Shown here: positions 16,637-24,980 of the stretch, piece by piece
How positions within the stretch are numbered: the first letter of the stretch is position 1
Layout of the letters: the number at the start of each line of letters is the position of its first letter
Source of the DNA: Microbulbifer sp. ALW1
GTDB taxonomy: Bacteria > Pseudomonadota > Gammaproteobacteria > Pseudomonadales > Cellvibrionaceae
Assembly: GCF_009903625.1 (NCBI RefSeq)
Contig: NZ_CP047569.1
Span: 702,001 to 766,000, forward strand
Length of the DNA: 64,000 nt
Reading direction: 5' to 3'
Notes under the pieces: model-generated
What the model was told of the DNA's origin: nothing
Database searches by the model: none
What the model saw: the letters and a program-made list of their open reading frames with translations, nothing else
Translations under genes and position numbers: made by a program

Positions 16637-19600
16637 TCGCGCGTATCATTCAGTGGTCCCTGCACAACCGCGCCCTGGTACTGATCGGTGCGGTGGTGCT
16701 GACTCTTGCCGGTCTCTACAGCCTGCGCAACACGCCGGTGGACGCGCTGCCAGATCTCTCCGATGTGCAGGTGATCGTCAAAACCAGCTACCCCGGCCAG
16801 GCGCCGCAGGTGGTGGAAGACCAGGTCACCTACCCTCTCACCACCGCAATGCTGAGTGTGCCTGGGGCGCACACGGTGCGCGGCTATTCGTTTTTCGGTG
16901 ACTCCTACGTTTACGTTATTTTCGACGACGATGTCGACCTCTACTGGGCAAGATCCCGCGTACTCGAGTACTTGAGCCAGGTGGCCCCGCGCCTGCCCGC
17001 AGCGGCGCGCTCGGAGCTGGGGCCGGACGCCACCGGCGTGGGCTGGATTTACAGCTACACCCTGGTGGATCGCAGCGGCCAGCACGACCTGGCGCAACTG
17101 CGCTCACTGCAGGACTGGTTCCTGAAATACGAGCTGCAGACCCTGCCCGGCGTATCCGAAGTGGCCACCGTGGGCGGCATGGTGCGGCAGTACCAGGTGC
17201 AGGTGGATCCCCTGCGCCTGCGCGCCTACGACCTCACCCTTGCCCAGGTGCAGGCGGCGATCGAGCGCGGCAATCGCGAGTCCGGGGCCTCGGTGGTGGA
17301 AATGGCGGAAGCCGAGTACATGGTGCGCGCCAGCGGCTATATCCAGAGCGTGGAAGACCTGCGCCAGCTGCCGCTTCTGGTGAACAAAAGTGGTACCCCG
17401 CTGCTGTTGCGGGATGTGGCGGATGTACACCTGGGCCCGCAGATGCGCCGTGGCCTGTCAGAGCTCGACGGCAAGGGCGAGGCCGTCGGCGGCGTGATCG
17501 TGATGCGCTTCGGCGAGAATGCGCGCGCCGTCATCGATGGCGTGCGCAACCGGCTGCAAGATTTGCAGCGCAGCCTGCCGGAGGGAGTGGAGATCGTCCC
17601 CACCTACGATCGCAGCGAGCTGATCGATAGCGCTGTGGAGAACCTGTGGCACAAGCTGCTGGAGGAATTCATCGTGGTGGCGCTGGTGTGTGCGCTGTTC
17701 CTGTTCCACCTGCGCTCGTCGCTGGTGATCGCGATCAGTCTGCCGCTGGGCATTATCGGTGCCTTTATCGTGATGCACCTGCAGGGGATCAACGCCAACA
17801 TCATGAGCCTCGGCGGTATTGCCATCGCCATCGGCGCCATGGTGGACGGCGCCATCGTGATGATCGAAAACCTGCACAAGCATATGGAGCGCACCCCGCT
17901 CAATGATGAGAACCGGTGGAAAGTCGTCGGTGAGGCCGCCAGCGAGGTGGGCCCGCCCCTGTTCTTCAGCCTGTTGATTATCACCCTCAGCTTCCTGCCG
18001 GTGTTTGCGCTGGAAGGCCAGGAGGGGCGGCTGTTCGCACCGCTCGCCTACACCAAGACCTACGCCATGGCCGTCGCCGCCGGCCTCGCCATTACCCTGG
18101 TGCCGGTGCTGATGGGTTACCTGGTGCGCGGCGAAGTGAAGCCGGAGCAGGCCAACCCCATCAACCGCGCGTTTACCGCTGCCTACCGCCCGGCCCTGGA
18201 ACTGGCGATCCGCCATCCGCTGCTGGTGGTCATTACCGCACTGGTGTTGCTCGCCAGCGCCCTGTATCCCCTGTCGCGTACCGGCAGCGAGTTTATGCCA
18301 CCGCTGGACGAGGGCGACCTGATGTATATGCCCAGCACTCATCCCGGCATCTCCATCGGCAAGGCCCGCGAACTGCTGCAGCAGACCGCCAAGATGATCA
18401 TGCAGGTGCCGGAGGTTGCGCAGGTGTGGGGCAAGATGGGCCGCGCGGAAACCGCCACCGACCCGGCGCCGCTGACCATGGTGGAGACCATCATCCGCTT
18501 CAAGCCCCGCGACCAGTGGCGCGAGGGCATGACCCCGGAGAAGCTGCGCGCAGAACTGGACGCGGCGGTGCAGCTGCCCGGGGTCACCAACGCCTGGGTG
18601 ATGCCGATCAAGACTCGCATCGACATGCTCGCCACCGGTATCAAGACCCCGGTGGGGATCAAGGTTGCCGGTGCCGACCTGCACCAGATCGAGCAGATCG
18701 GCACCCGGCTGGAATCCCTGCTGAAAGATGTGCCGGGCACCGCGTCGGTGTTCGCCGAGCGCGTGGAGGGCGGCCGCTATATCGATATCGATATCGACCG
18801 CAGCGCGGCGGCGCGCTACGGCCTGAATATTCAGGACGTGCAGACGGTGATCGACACCGCGGTGGGTGGCAAAAAGGTGGGCGAAACCACCGAGGGCCTG
18901 GAGCGCTACCCGATCAATGTGCGTTATCCACAGGCCTGGCGGGACTCCCCGGAAAGTCTGCGCGGCCTGCCGCTGGTGGCCCCCAATGGCACCCACCTGA
19001 GTCTGGGTGACGTGGCCACCATCGAAGTGCAGAGCGGCCCGCCGATGATCAAGACCGAGAATGCGCGCCCCAACGGCTGGATATACATCGATATCGCTGA
19101 CCGCGACCTGGGTTCCTGGGTAGCGGAGGCACAGCAACTGGTTGCGGACCAACTGGAACTGCCGCCGGGCTATTCCCTGGCGTGGTCCGGGCAATACGAA
19201 TACATGGAGCGCGCCCGCGAGCGCCTCGGCCTGCTGTTGCCGGTGACCCTCGGTATCATCGTGTTGTTGCTGTATTTCAGTTTCCGCCACTGGGGCGAGG
19301 TGCTGGTGATCATGGGCACCCTGCCGATGGCGTTGATTGGCGGCCTGTGGCTGCTGTACTGGCTCGACTTCAACCTGTCGGTGGCGGTGGGCGTTGGCTT
19401 TATCGCGTTGGCCGGGGTGGCGGTGGAAATCGGCGTGATCATGCTGGTGTATCTCAACCAGGCCTGGAAACAGACGCAGGCCGATTGTGAAGCTGCCGAC
19501 CGCAAACCAACCCGGGACGACCTGCGCGATGCGATTCGCCGTGGTGCCGGTCAGCGCATGCGCCCGGTGTTGATGACTACCGCCACGGTGTTTATCGGCC

Positions 19601-19773
19601 TGGTGCCGGTGATGATTGGCTCGGGGGTTGGTTCCGAGGTGATGCAGCGCATTGCGGCACCGATGGTTGGGGGCATGGTCAGTGCCATGTTGTTGACTTT
19701 GATGGTGTTGCCAGCGGTGTACCGCTTGTGGAAGGGGCGAGGACTGCACTCCGACCCCGGGATTACTTCTTAA
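16633..19773 (+). CDS. cusA: CusA-type heavy-metal RND efflux pump (Cu(I)/Ag(I))
   Basis: A 1046-residue inner-membrane RND transporter, matching E. coli CusA (1047). It starts IARIIQWSLHNRALVLIGAVVLTLAGLYSLRNTPVDALPDLSDVQVIVKTSYPGQAPQVVEDQVTYPL, and the fourth membrane helix holds the HME-RND proton-relay motif GAMVDGAIVMIENLHKH. Other family blocks are TGSEFMPPLDEGDLMYMPS and GWIYIDIADRDLGSWV. It pumps monovalent copper or silver from cytoplasm and periplasm via CusB and the CusC-like channel. It shares ATGA with cusB, so the two are translationally coupled. No cusRS pair is nearby. Confidence 0.95.
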   Translation: MIARIIQWSLHNRALVLIGAVVLTLAGLYSLRNTPVDALPDLSDVQVIVKTSYPGQAPQVVEDQVTYPLTTAMLSVPGAHTVRGYSFFGDSYVYVIFDDDVDLYWARSRVLEYLSQVAPRLPAAARSELGPDATGVGWIYSYTLVDRSGQHDLAQLRSLQDWFLKYELQTLPGVSEVATVGGMVRQYQVQVDPLRLRAYDLTLAQVQAAIERGNRESGASVVEMAEAEYMVRASGYIQSVEDLRQLPLLVNKSGTPLLLRDVADVHLGPQMRRGLSELDGKGEAVGGVIVMRFGENARAVIDGVRNRLQDLQRSLPEGVEIVPTYDRSELIDSAVENLWHKLLEEFIVVALVCALFLFHLRSSLVIAISLPLGIIGAFIVMHLQGINANIMSLGGIAIAIGAMVDGAIVMIENLHKHMERTPLNDENRWKVVGEAASEVGPPLFFSLLIITLSFLPVFALEGQEGRLFAPLAYTKTYAMAVAAGLAITLVPVLMGYLVRGEVKPEQANPINRAFTAAYRPALELAIRHPLLVVITALVLLASALYPLSRTGSEFMPPLDEGDLMYMPSTHPGISIGKARELLQQTAKMIMQVPEVAQVWGKMGRAETATDPAPLTMVETIIRFKPRDQWREGMTPEKLRAELDAAVQLPGVTNAWVMPIKTRIDMLATGIKTPVGIKVAGADLHQIEQIGTRLESLLKDVPGTASVFAERVEGGRYIDIDIDRSAAARYGLNIQDVQTVIDTAVGGKKVGETTEGLERYPINVRYPQAWRDSPESLRGLPLVAPNGTHLSLGDVATIEVQSGPPMIKTENARPNGWIYIDIADRDLGSWVAEAQQLVADQLELPPGYSLAWSGQYEYMERARERLGLLLPVTLGIIVLLLYFSFRHWGEVLVIMGTLPMALIGGLWLLYWLDFNLSVAVGVGFIALAGVAVEIGVIMLVYLNQAWKQTQADCEAADRKPTRDDLRDAIRRGAGQRMRPVLMTTATVFIGLVPVMIGSGVGSEVMQRIAAPMVGGMVSAMLLTLMVLPAVYRLWKGRGLHSDPGITS

Positions 19774-19782
19774 GCTGGTTTG

Positions 19783-19905
19783 GTGGCGGCCAAGCACCGG
19801 GGATTCGTTTTTGAAACCGGCATGAATACGTCCCTGTAGCCTGCGTCGGAAACATCCCTGTTTCCGACGCTTTCAAAAACGAATCCCCGGCACTTGGCCT
19901 TCGCA
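19783..19905 (-). repeat. Structured palindromic repeat, type B copy 1
   Basis: The outer stem pairs 19797-19816 with 19871-19890 perfectly (20 bp). Inside are a 12-bp hairpin (stem GCGTCGGAAACA, 19843-19870, loop TCCC on plus, GGGA on minus) and a small hairpin (19827-19838). The ends carry GTGGCGG and CCTTCGCA, as in the type A copies. The GGA loops are on the minus strand. Its stems differ in sequence from copies 2 and 3 but remain fully paired. Confidence 0.9.
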
Positions 19906-19964
19906 CGTAATTACTGTACTTCGTAAGAAGTATCGAAAGCCGCTACGTAGTGGAATTGTTTGAG

Positions 19965-20087
19965 TTGAAGGTGGCGTGCCGGGTGCAGGTTTTCAGGAGC
20001 GTCGGCGACAGGGACGTCGCCGACGCAGCGTACAGGGATGTATTCACAGCGGTCCTGAAAACCTGCAGCCGGTGCGCCGCCGCCACC
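19965..20087 (+). repeat. Structured palindromic repeat, type B copy 2
   Basis: The outer stem pairs 19985-19998 with 20053-20066 (14 bp perfect), with partial pairing beyond. Inside are an 11-bp hairpin (19999-20026) with loop AGGGAC and the hairpin TACAGGGATGTA (20031-20042). The segment GTACAGGGATGT (20030-20041) equals the CsrA SELEX consensus RUACARGGAUGU. The GGA strand is plus. Confidence 0.9.
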
Positions 20088-20113
20088 GGGCCAGCTTACA
20101 GGGCCAAAACCAC

Positions 20114-21475
20114 TTAACCTGCAACGAAGCCCGGCAACCAGGTCGCCAGCGATGGCCACACTGCCAACAGACACATCATCAGCAACTGGATCGCAATAAA
20201 CGGCACCACCCCCCGGTAAATGGCCCCGGTAGACACTTCCACCGGCGCCACACCGCGCAGGTAGAAGAGCGCAAAACCGAACGGCGGTGTAAGGAATGAA
20301 GTCTGCAGATTCAGCGCGATCATCACGCCCAGCCATATTGGGTCCAGCCCCATGGCCAGCAGCACAGGGCCGACGATGGGGACTACCACAAAGGTGATCT
20401 CGATAAAGTCGAGGATGAAACCCAGCAGGAAAATCACCAGCATCACCAACAGGGTTGCGCCGATCACCCCTCCCGGCAGGCTATTGAAAAAGTGAGTGAC
20501 CACTTCCTCGCCGCCAAATCCGCGGAATACCAGAGAGAACAGCGAGGCGCCGATCAGGATCGCAAACACCATGGCGGTGACCTGCAGGGTGCTTTGCCCC
20601 ACTTCGCTGGCACGCTGCCAGTTCAGGGCCCCGCGCCCCCAGGCCAGTATTCCCGCACCCAGGGCACCGACGGCCGCGGCTTCGGTGGGCGTGGCAGCAC
20701 CGGTGATAATGGAGCCGAGTACCAGCAGCATCAGGGCGATGGGCGGGAACAGGCTTTTCAGGATCTGCAGTGTTTCGATGTCGTCATCAGGCCGCTGGGT
20801 TTGCGCCGGTTCGCGGCGGGCGATAAACAACAGATAGAGTATGTAGGCCGCGACCAGTAACAGCCCGGGAATGATCGCCCCCATAAACAGGTCGCCCACA
20901 CTCACCGGCTTCGGGTTGAAGATGCCTTGGCTGAGCTGGGCCTGCTGGTAGGCGTTGGACAGGGTGTCTCCCAACAGTACCAGCGCGATGGACGGGGGAA
21001 TGATCTGCCCCAGGGTGCCGGTGGCGCAGATGGTGCCGGTGGCGAGTTTGGGGGAGTAGCCGCGTTTCAGCATGGTGGGCAGGGACATCAGGCCCATGGT
21101 CACCACGGTAGCACCGACGATGCCGGTGCTGGCGGCGAGCAGCGCGCCCACCACCACCACCGAGACCGCCATGCCCGCGGGAATCCCCGAGAAGACCCGC
21201 GCCAGGTTCACCAGCAATTCTTCGGCAATCCGCGCACGCTCCAGCATCACACCCATCAGCACAAATAGCGGCACCGCCATCAGGGTGCCGTTTTGCATGA
21301 TGCCGTAGAGGCGGTCGGGGAAGGCGCGCAGCAGTTCCGCATCGAATACACCGCCGACGATGCCGAGGCCGGCGGCCAGCAGCGCGGTACCGCCCAGGGT
21401 AAAGGCCACCGGGTAGCCGAGCATCAGCGCGCCGCATACGACCAGAAACATCAGCAGGGGGATCAGTTCCATCAT
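20114..21475 (-). CDS. dctM: TRAP transporter large permease (DctM type)
   Basis: A 453-residue inner-membrane protein with about 12-13 helices, typical of TRAP large subunits. Recognisable blocks: LGYPVAFTLGGTALL, NGTLMAVPLFVLMGVMLERARIAEELL, GIVGATVVTMGLMSLPTMLKRGYSPKLATGTICATGTLGQIIPPSIALVLLGD, and the C-terminal SFLTPPFGFALFYLRGV. It resembles the mannitol/chloroaromatic-type subgroup, matching the orphan binding protein at 10866-11999. It uses a sodium gradient to import an organic acid. It overlaps dctQ by 4 bp. Confidence 0.92.
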   Translation of the reverse strand: MMELIPLLMFLVVCGALMLGYPVAFTLGGTALLAAGLGIVGGVFDAELLRAFPDRLYGIMQNGTLMAVPLFVLMGVMLERARIAEELLVNLARVFSGIPAGMAVSVVVVGALLAASTGIVGATVVTMGLMSLPTMLKRGYSPKLATGTICATGTLGQIIPPSIALVLLGDTLSNAYQQAQLSQGIFNPKPVSVGDLFMGAIIPGLLLVAAYILYLLFIARREPAQTQRPDDDIETLQILKSLFPPIALMLLVLGSIITGAATPTEAAAVGALGAGILAWGRGALNWQRASEVGQSTLQVTAMVFAILIGASLFSLVFRGFGGEEVVTHFFNSLPGGVIGATLLVMLVIFLLGFILDFIEITFVVVPIVGPVLLAMGLDPIWLGVMIALNLQTSFLTPPFGFALFYLRGVAPVEVSTGAIYRGVVPFIAIQLLMMCLLAVWPSLATWLPGFVAG

Positions 21476-22095
21476 GCGCTCACCTCCGCGCCCGGCGCCT
21501 GGCGCACCATGGGCTTATTGTGCGCGGCCTCTTCCACAGATTGTTCAGGGGTGCCGTTGACCGCCGCGGATTTTCGCAATTCTTCCCGGGTCACCAGCAT
21601 CAGGGTGTTCAGGGCGCGGGCAAATTGCGCAATGCCCTGCAGTGCCAGGGTGATCGCCGCCAGGGGCATCAGGCTTTTCAGCAGGAAGACGCCGCCGAGG
21701 CCGTCGGCACTGGCGCTGGTTTCATGTACCGCCCAGCTGCTGGCGGCGAAGTGCCAGCTGCCCACGGCGATAAACGTACACAGGGGAAGCAGGAAGATCA
21801 GACAACCGACCGCATCTACCCAGGCTTTGCCGCGGACGGACATGGTGCGGTAAAACACATCTACCCGCACATGGGCACCGGTCTGCAGGGCATAGGCAAG
21901 TCCCAGCATAAAAGCGGCGCCGTGGAGATAGGTGACCGAGTCCTGTAGGGCGAGGGAGCCCCCATCAAAGCCGTAGCGCAGTATCACCACCAGGCTCTGT
22001 ATCAGCACCATGGCGAGGGTAAACCAGCCCAGCAGGCGACCGCTGGCGCTGGCAAAGCGATCCAGTCCATTTGCGGTTGTTAGCAGAAACTTCAT
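21472..22095 (-). CDS. dctQ: TRAP transporter small permease (DctQ type)
   Basis: A 207-residue protein with four membrane helices (about residues 17-40, 55-74, 92-115 and 135-160), typical of TRAP small subunits; GSLALQDSVTYLHGAAFMLGLAYALQTGAHVRVDVFY is the DctQ signature region. It forms the integral membrane complex with DctM, whose start overlaps its end by 4 bp. No dctP lies next to it. Upstream it is divergent from pstS, sharing a 241-bp region with the Pho box. Confidence 0.9.
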   Translation of the reverse strand: MKFLLTTANGLDRFASASGRLLGWFTLAMVLIQSLVVILRYGFDGGSLALQDSVTYLHGAAFMLGLAYALQTGAHVRVDVFYRTMSVRGKAWVDAVGCLIFLLPLCTFIAVGSWHFAASSWAVHETSASADGLGGVFLLKSLMPLAAITLALQGIAQFARALNTLMLVTREELRKSAAVNGTPEQSVEEAAHNKPMVRQAPGAEVSA

Positions 22096-22241
22096 GGGAG
22101 TTCTCTCAAACCATCTTTATTCTTCTGTTATCAATGGGTGAGAGCCTACCTGTTGGTCAGAAATTGCGCCAGCACCGGTGGCTGGAGAGTCGATTAGCTG
22201 TGTGACCAACGCTAAATCGACGGTCAAAAATGCCCTGGGGC

Positions 22242-22270
22242 CTGTAATCTTTTTGTAACTTTTCATTCAT
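22242..22270 (+). promoter_or_regulatory. Pho box upstream of pstS
   Basis: Three 7-mers at exact 11-bp steps: CTGTAAT (22242), TTGTAAC (22253) and CATTCAT (22264). They match the PhoB recognition repeat CTGTCAT with AT-rich 4-bp spacers. A possible -10, TAGAAT, sits at 22270-22275, about 10 bp after the second repeat, as expected for a PhoB-activated promoter lacking a -35. pstS begins 67 bp downstream. Confidence 0.8.
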
Positions 22271-22336
22271 AGAATCGTCACCAGTTCGACATAACATGCG
22301 CCGCGTGCAGAAACTTTGAACACCCTGGAGATATCC

Positions 22337-23404
22337 ATGAACAAGCGTCTTGCGAGCAAAAAAGTCCTGGCTTCGGCCCTGGCCGCCCTGACCATCGCTG
22401 CCTCAAACGCCGCCCTAGCCGCGCGTGACCACATCAGCATTGTTGGTTCATCCACCGTATACCCTTTCACCACTGTGGTTGCCGAGCGCTTCAGTCGCGC
22501 TACCCAGTTCAAGACCCCGGTGGTTGAGTCCACCGGTACCGGCGGCGGCATGAAGCTGTTCTGCCAGGGCGTGGGTGAAAACACCGCCGATATCACCGGT
22601 GCTTCCCGCCGCATCAAGCAGTCCGAGCTGGACATGTGTAACGACAACGGTGTCGATGTGGTGGAAGTGCAGATCGGCTTCGACGGCATCGTTCTGGCCA
22701 ACGCCAAAAGCGCTACCCCCTTCGAACTGTCACGCAAGGACATCTTCCTGGCGCTGGCCAAGGATGTGCCCAACCCGGACGGTTCCGAAACGCTGGTAGC
22801 CAACCCCTATAAAACCTGGAAAGACGTCAACCCGGCGCTGCCCGCGCACAAAATTGAAGTGCTGGGCCCGCCCCCTACTTCCGGTACCCGCGACGCCTTT
22901 GCCGAACTGGCAATGGAAGGTGGCTGTAAAAAGTTTGACTGGATTGCAGCGAAAAAGGCTGCGGACAAGAATGCGTACAAAGCCATCTGCCACAACATCC
23001 GTGAAGACGGTGCCTATGTGGAAGCCGGTGAGAACGACAACCTGATCGTGAACAAGCTGGCCGCCAACCCGAATGCCCTGGGTATCTTCGGCTTCAGCTT
23101 CCTCGACCAGAATGCGGACAAGGTACAGGGTTCTCTAATCGAGGGCATGGAGCCGACCTTCGATTCCATCGCCGATCAGAGCTACCCCGTTTCCCGCCCG
23201 CTGTTCATCTACGTGAAGAAGGCCCACGTGGACGTGGTACCTGGCATCAAGCAATTCCTGGCGGAGTTCACCAATGAGCGCGCCTGGGGTGAAGAAGGTT
23301 ACCTGGCGGACAAGGGTATGATCCCGCTGCCGAATGCCCAGCGCCAGCAGGTTGCGACCAATGTACGCAAGCTCAACGCTCTGACCAATCTCGCTGCCAA
23401 ATAA
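22337..23404 (+). CDS. pstS: Phosphate ABC transporter substrate-binding protein
   Basis: A 355-residue periplasmic phosphate-binding protein. ATG 22337 was chosen because CTGGAG lies 6 bp upstream; a TTG 21 bp earlier is also in frame. The signal peptide ends near SNAALA (~29). Phosphate-binding loops: ISIVGSSTVYPFTTVVAERF and VVESTGTGGGMKLFCQGV, TGASRRIKQSEL, and PPPTSGTRDAF. It captures inorganic phosphate for PstCAB. It is preceded by a Pho box and followed by a hairpin that may attenuate read-through into pstC, giving PstS excess. Confidence 0.95.
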   Translation: MNKRLASKKVLASALAALTIAASNAALAARDHISIVGSSTVYPFTTVVAERFSRATQFKTPVVESTGTGGGMKLFCQGVGENTADITGASRRIKQSELDMCNDNGVDVVEVQIGFDGIVLANAKSATPFELSRKDIFLALAKDVPNPDGSETLVANPYKTWKDVNPALPAHKIEVLGPPPTSGTRDAFAELAMEGGCKKFDWIAAKKAADKNAYKAICHNIREDGAYVEAGENDNLIVNKLAANPNALGIFGFSFLDQNADKVQGSLIEGMEPTFDSIADQSYPVSRPLFIYVKKAHVDVVPGIKQFLAEFTNERAWGEEGYLADKGMIPLPNAQRQQVATNVRKLNALTNLAAK

Positions 23405-23434
23405 GTATCGAGAACACAGGTAGACGGAATTACC

Positions 23435-23473
23435 GGCCAAGCCCCCATCCATATAACGGGGGCTTGGCCTTTT
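23435..23473 (+). terminator. Attenuator/terminator hairpin between pstS and pstC
   Basis: The 12-bp perfect stem GGCCAAGCCCCC/GGGGGCTTGGCC is followed by TTTT. It sits 30 bp after pstS, with pstC 130 bp further on. Partial termination here would keep PstS more abundant than the membrane components, a common arrangement for binding-protein genes. Confidence 0.8.
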
Positions 23474-23600
23474 GCTTATAAGAAGCTGGCGTAATTTCTG
23501 AACTCTTTTGGGGTTGGCGCCATGCAAAATAGCTGGAAGTCCGGATAATGGCCGGCAATTTTTGAAACTGACTTTGAAATAGAGTTAACCGAGCAAATCG

Positions 23601-24980
23601 ATGCAGACTCCCACTCTCTTCGCCCTGCTGTTGCTACTGATTCTGGTGGCCTACGGTACCGGCTTCAGTCGTGCGCTGAGTGCCGCCCGCAGTCGCGGCG
23701 GTGTTCGCAGCCTGGCTTCCCTGCCCAGCTATTACGGGGTGCATACCGCACTCTGGTGCGGCCTGCCGGCCCTGTTAATCCTGGGGACCTGGCTGGCCTT
23801 TGACGACTCCATCATCCGCACCCTGGTAATGGGTGGTATTGTGGATAAGCCGGCTACCCTCTCTGGCCAGAACCTGTTGTACGCGCAGATCCAGAATATG
23901 GCGGCGGGTAATCTCGTTGGCGAGAGCACGCCGCAACTGGAAGCCGCGGCTGAGCATCTGAGCAGCCTGCGGGAAAATGGCCAGCTATTGCAGACCGCGC
24001 TGATCCTGATTCTGTCCATCGGTTTTGGCGCCTTCGCCCTGCTGCGTATTTCCCCGGAAATGCGCGCGCGGGAAAAAGTGGAAAAGGTCCTGCGCGCGAT
24101 TCTGCTGGTGTGCGCTTGTGCCGCCATCTTTACCACCGTCGGCATCCTGATGTCGGTACTGCTGGAATCCATTCGCTTCTTCCAGGCGGTGCCGGTAACC
24201 GAATTCCTGTTTGGTTTGCACTGGAGCCCGCAGATGGCCATGCGTGCCGACCAGGTGGGTTCCAGCGGCGCCTTTGGTGCGGTACCACTGTTTACCGGCA
24301 CTTTAATGGTATCGGCCATCGCCATGCTGGTGGCGGTACCCGTGGGCCTGATGTCGGCGATCTACCTGGCGGAATATGCCGGTAACCGGGTGCGCGCCTT
24401 TGCCAAGCCGCTGATCGAAATTCTCGCCGGTGTGCCCACTGTGGTATACGGCTTCTTCGCCGCCCTCACCGTGGCGCCTTTCATTCGCGATCTGGCGCAG
24501 TCGGTCGGCCTCGAAGCCTCCAGTGAAAGTGCCCTGGCCGCTGGCCTGGTAATGGGGGTGATGATTATTCCTTTCGTCTCGTCCTTGTCCGACGATGTGA
24601 TCAATGCGGTGCCGCAATCCCTGCGCGATGGCGCTCTCGGTCTCGGCTCCACCAAATCGGAAACCGTGCGCAAGGTGGTGATTCCGGCGGCGCTGCCGGG
24701 CATTGTCGGCGGTGTACTGCTGGCGGTGTCCCGCGCCATCGGCGAGACCATGATTGTGGTGATGGCGGCGGGCCTTGCGGCCAACCTTACCGCCAACCCG
24801 TTGGAGTCGGTCACTACCGTCACGGTACAGATCGTTACCCTGCTGGTGGGCGACCAGGAGTTCGACAGCCCCAAAACCCTCGCGGCCTTCGCCCTCGGTT
24901 TGATGCTGTTCATCAGCACCCTGATCCTCAACTTTATTGCCCTGCACGTTGTGAAAAAATACCGGGAACAGTATGACTGA
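23601..24980 (+). CDS. pstC: Phosphate ABC transporter permease PstC (long form)
   Basis: A 459-residue permease, much longer than E. coli PstC (319). An N-terminal extension of about 180 residues carries extra hydrophobic segments (residues ~4-22, 45-66, 130-150) and a hydrophilic stretch. The conserved BPD_transp_1 region occupies the C-terminal ~260 residues with FTGTLMVSAIAMLVAVPVGLMSAIYLAEY and the EAA-type loop DGALGLGSTKSETVRKVVIPAALPGIVGG. It pairs with PstA in the inner membrane for high-affinity phosphate uptake. Its 3' end overlaps pstA by 8 bp. Confidence 0.93.
   Translation: MQTPTLFALLLLLILVAYGTGFSRALSAARSRGGVRSLASLPSYYGVHTALWCGLPALLILGTWLAFDDSIIRTLVMGGIVDKPATLSGQNLLYAQIQNMAAGNLVGESTPQLEAAAEHLSSLRENGQLLQTALILILSIGFGAFALLRISPEMRAREKVEKVLRAILLVCACAAIFTTVGILMSVLLESIRFFQAVPVTEFLFGLHWSPQMAMRADQVGSSGAFGAVPLFTGTLMVSAIAMLVAVPVGLMSAIYLAEYAGNRVRAFAKPLIEILAGVPTVVYGFFAALTVAPFIRDLAQSVGLEASSESALAAGLVMGVMIIPFVSSLSDDVINAVPQSLRDGALGLGSTKSETVRKVVIPAALPGIVGGVLLAVSRAIGETMIVVMAAGLAANLTANPLESVTTVTVQIVTLLVGDQEFDSPKTLAAFALGLMLFISTLILNFIALHVVKKYREQYD

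Larger units (their letters stand above)
19774..20113. other. Intergenic region between convergent cusA and dctM
   Basis: These 340 bases hold no gene. They are almost filled by two type B structured repeats in opposite orientation (19783-19905 and 19965-20087). Short open frames reading through the repeats are by-products of their conserved sequence. No separate U-tract terminator is evident, so the repeats may act as the transcription end for both genes. Confidence 0.8.

Noticed and set aside
17458..19797. A 779-codon open frame on the minus strand opposite cusA
   Set aside because: It is a GC-driven shadow of cusA, with a low-complexity His/Gln/Arg composition; cusA itself has full-length homology and family motifs.
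19976..20299. Similar peptides opening MPGAGFQ(E/D)RRRQG encoded at 19976 and 35981
   Set aside because: Both frames run through type B repeats; the peptide similarity reflects the repeat DNA, not a protein family.
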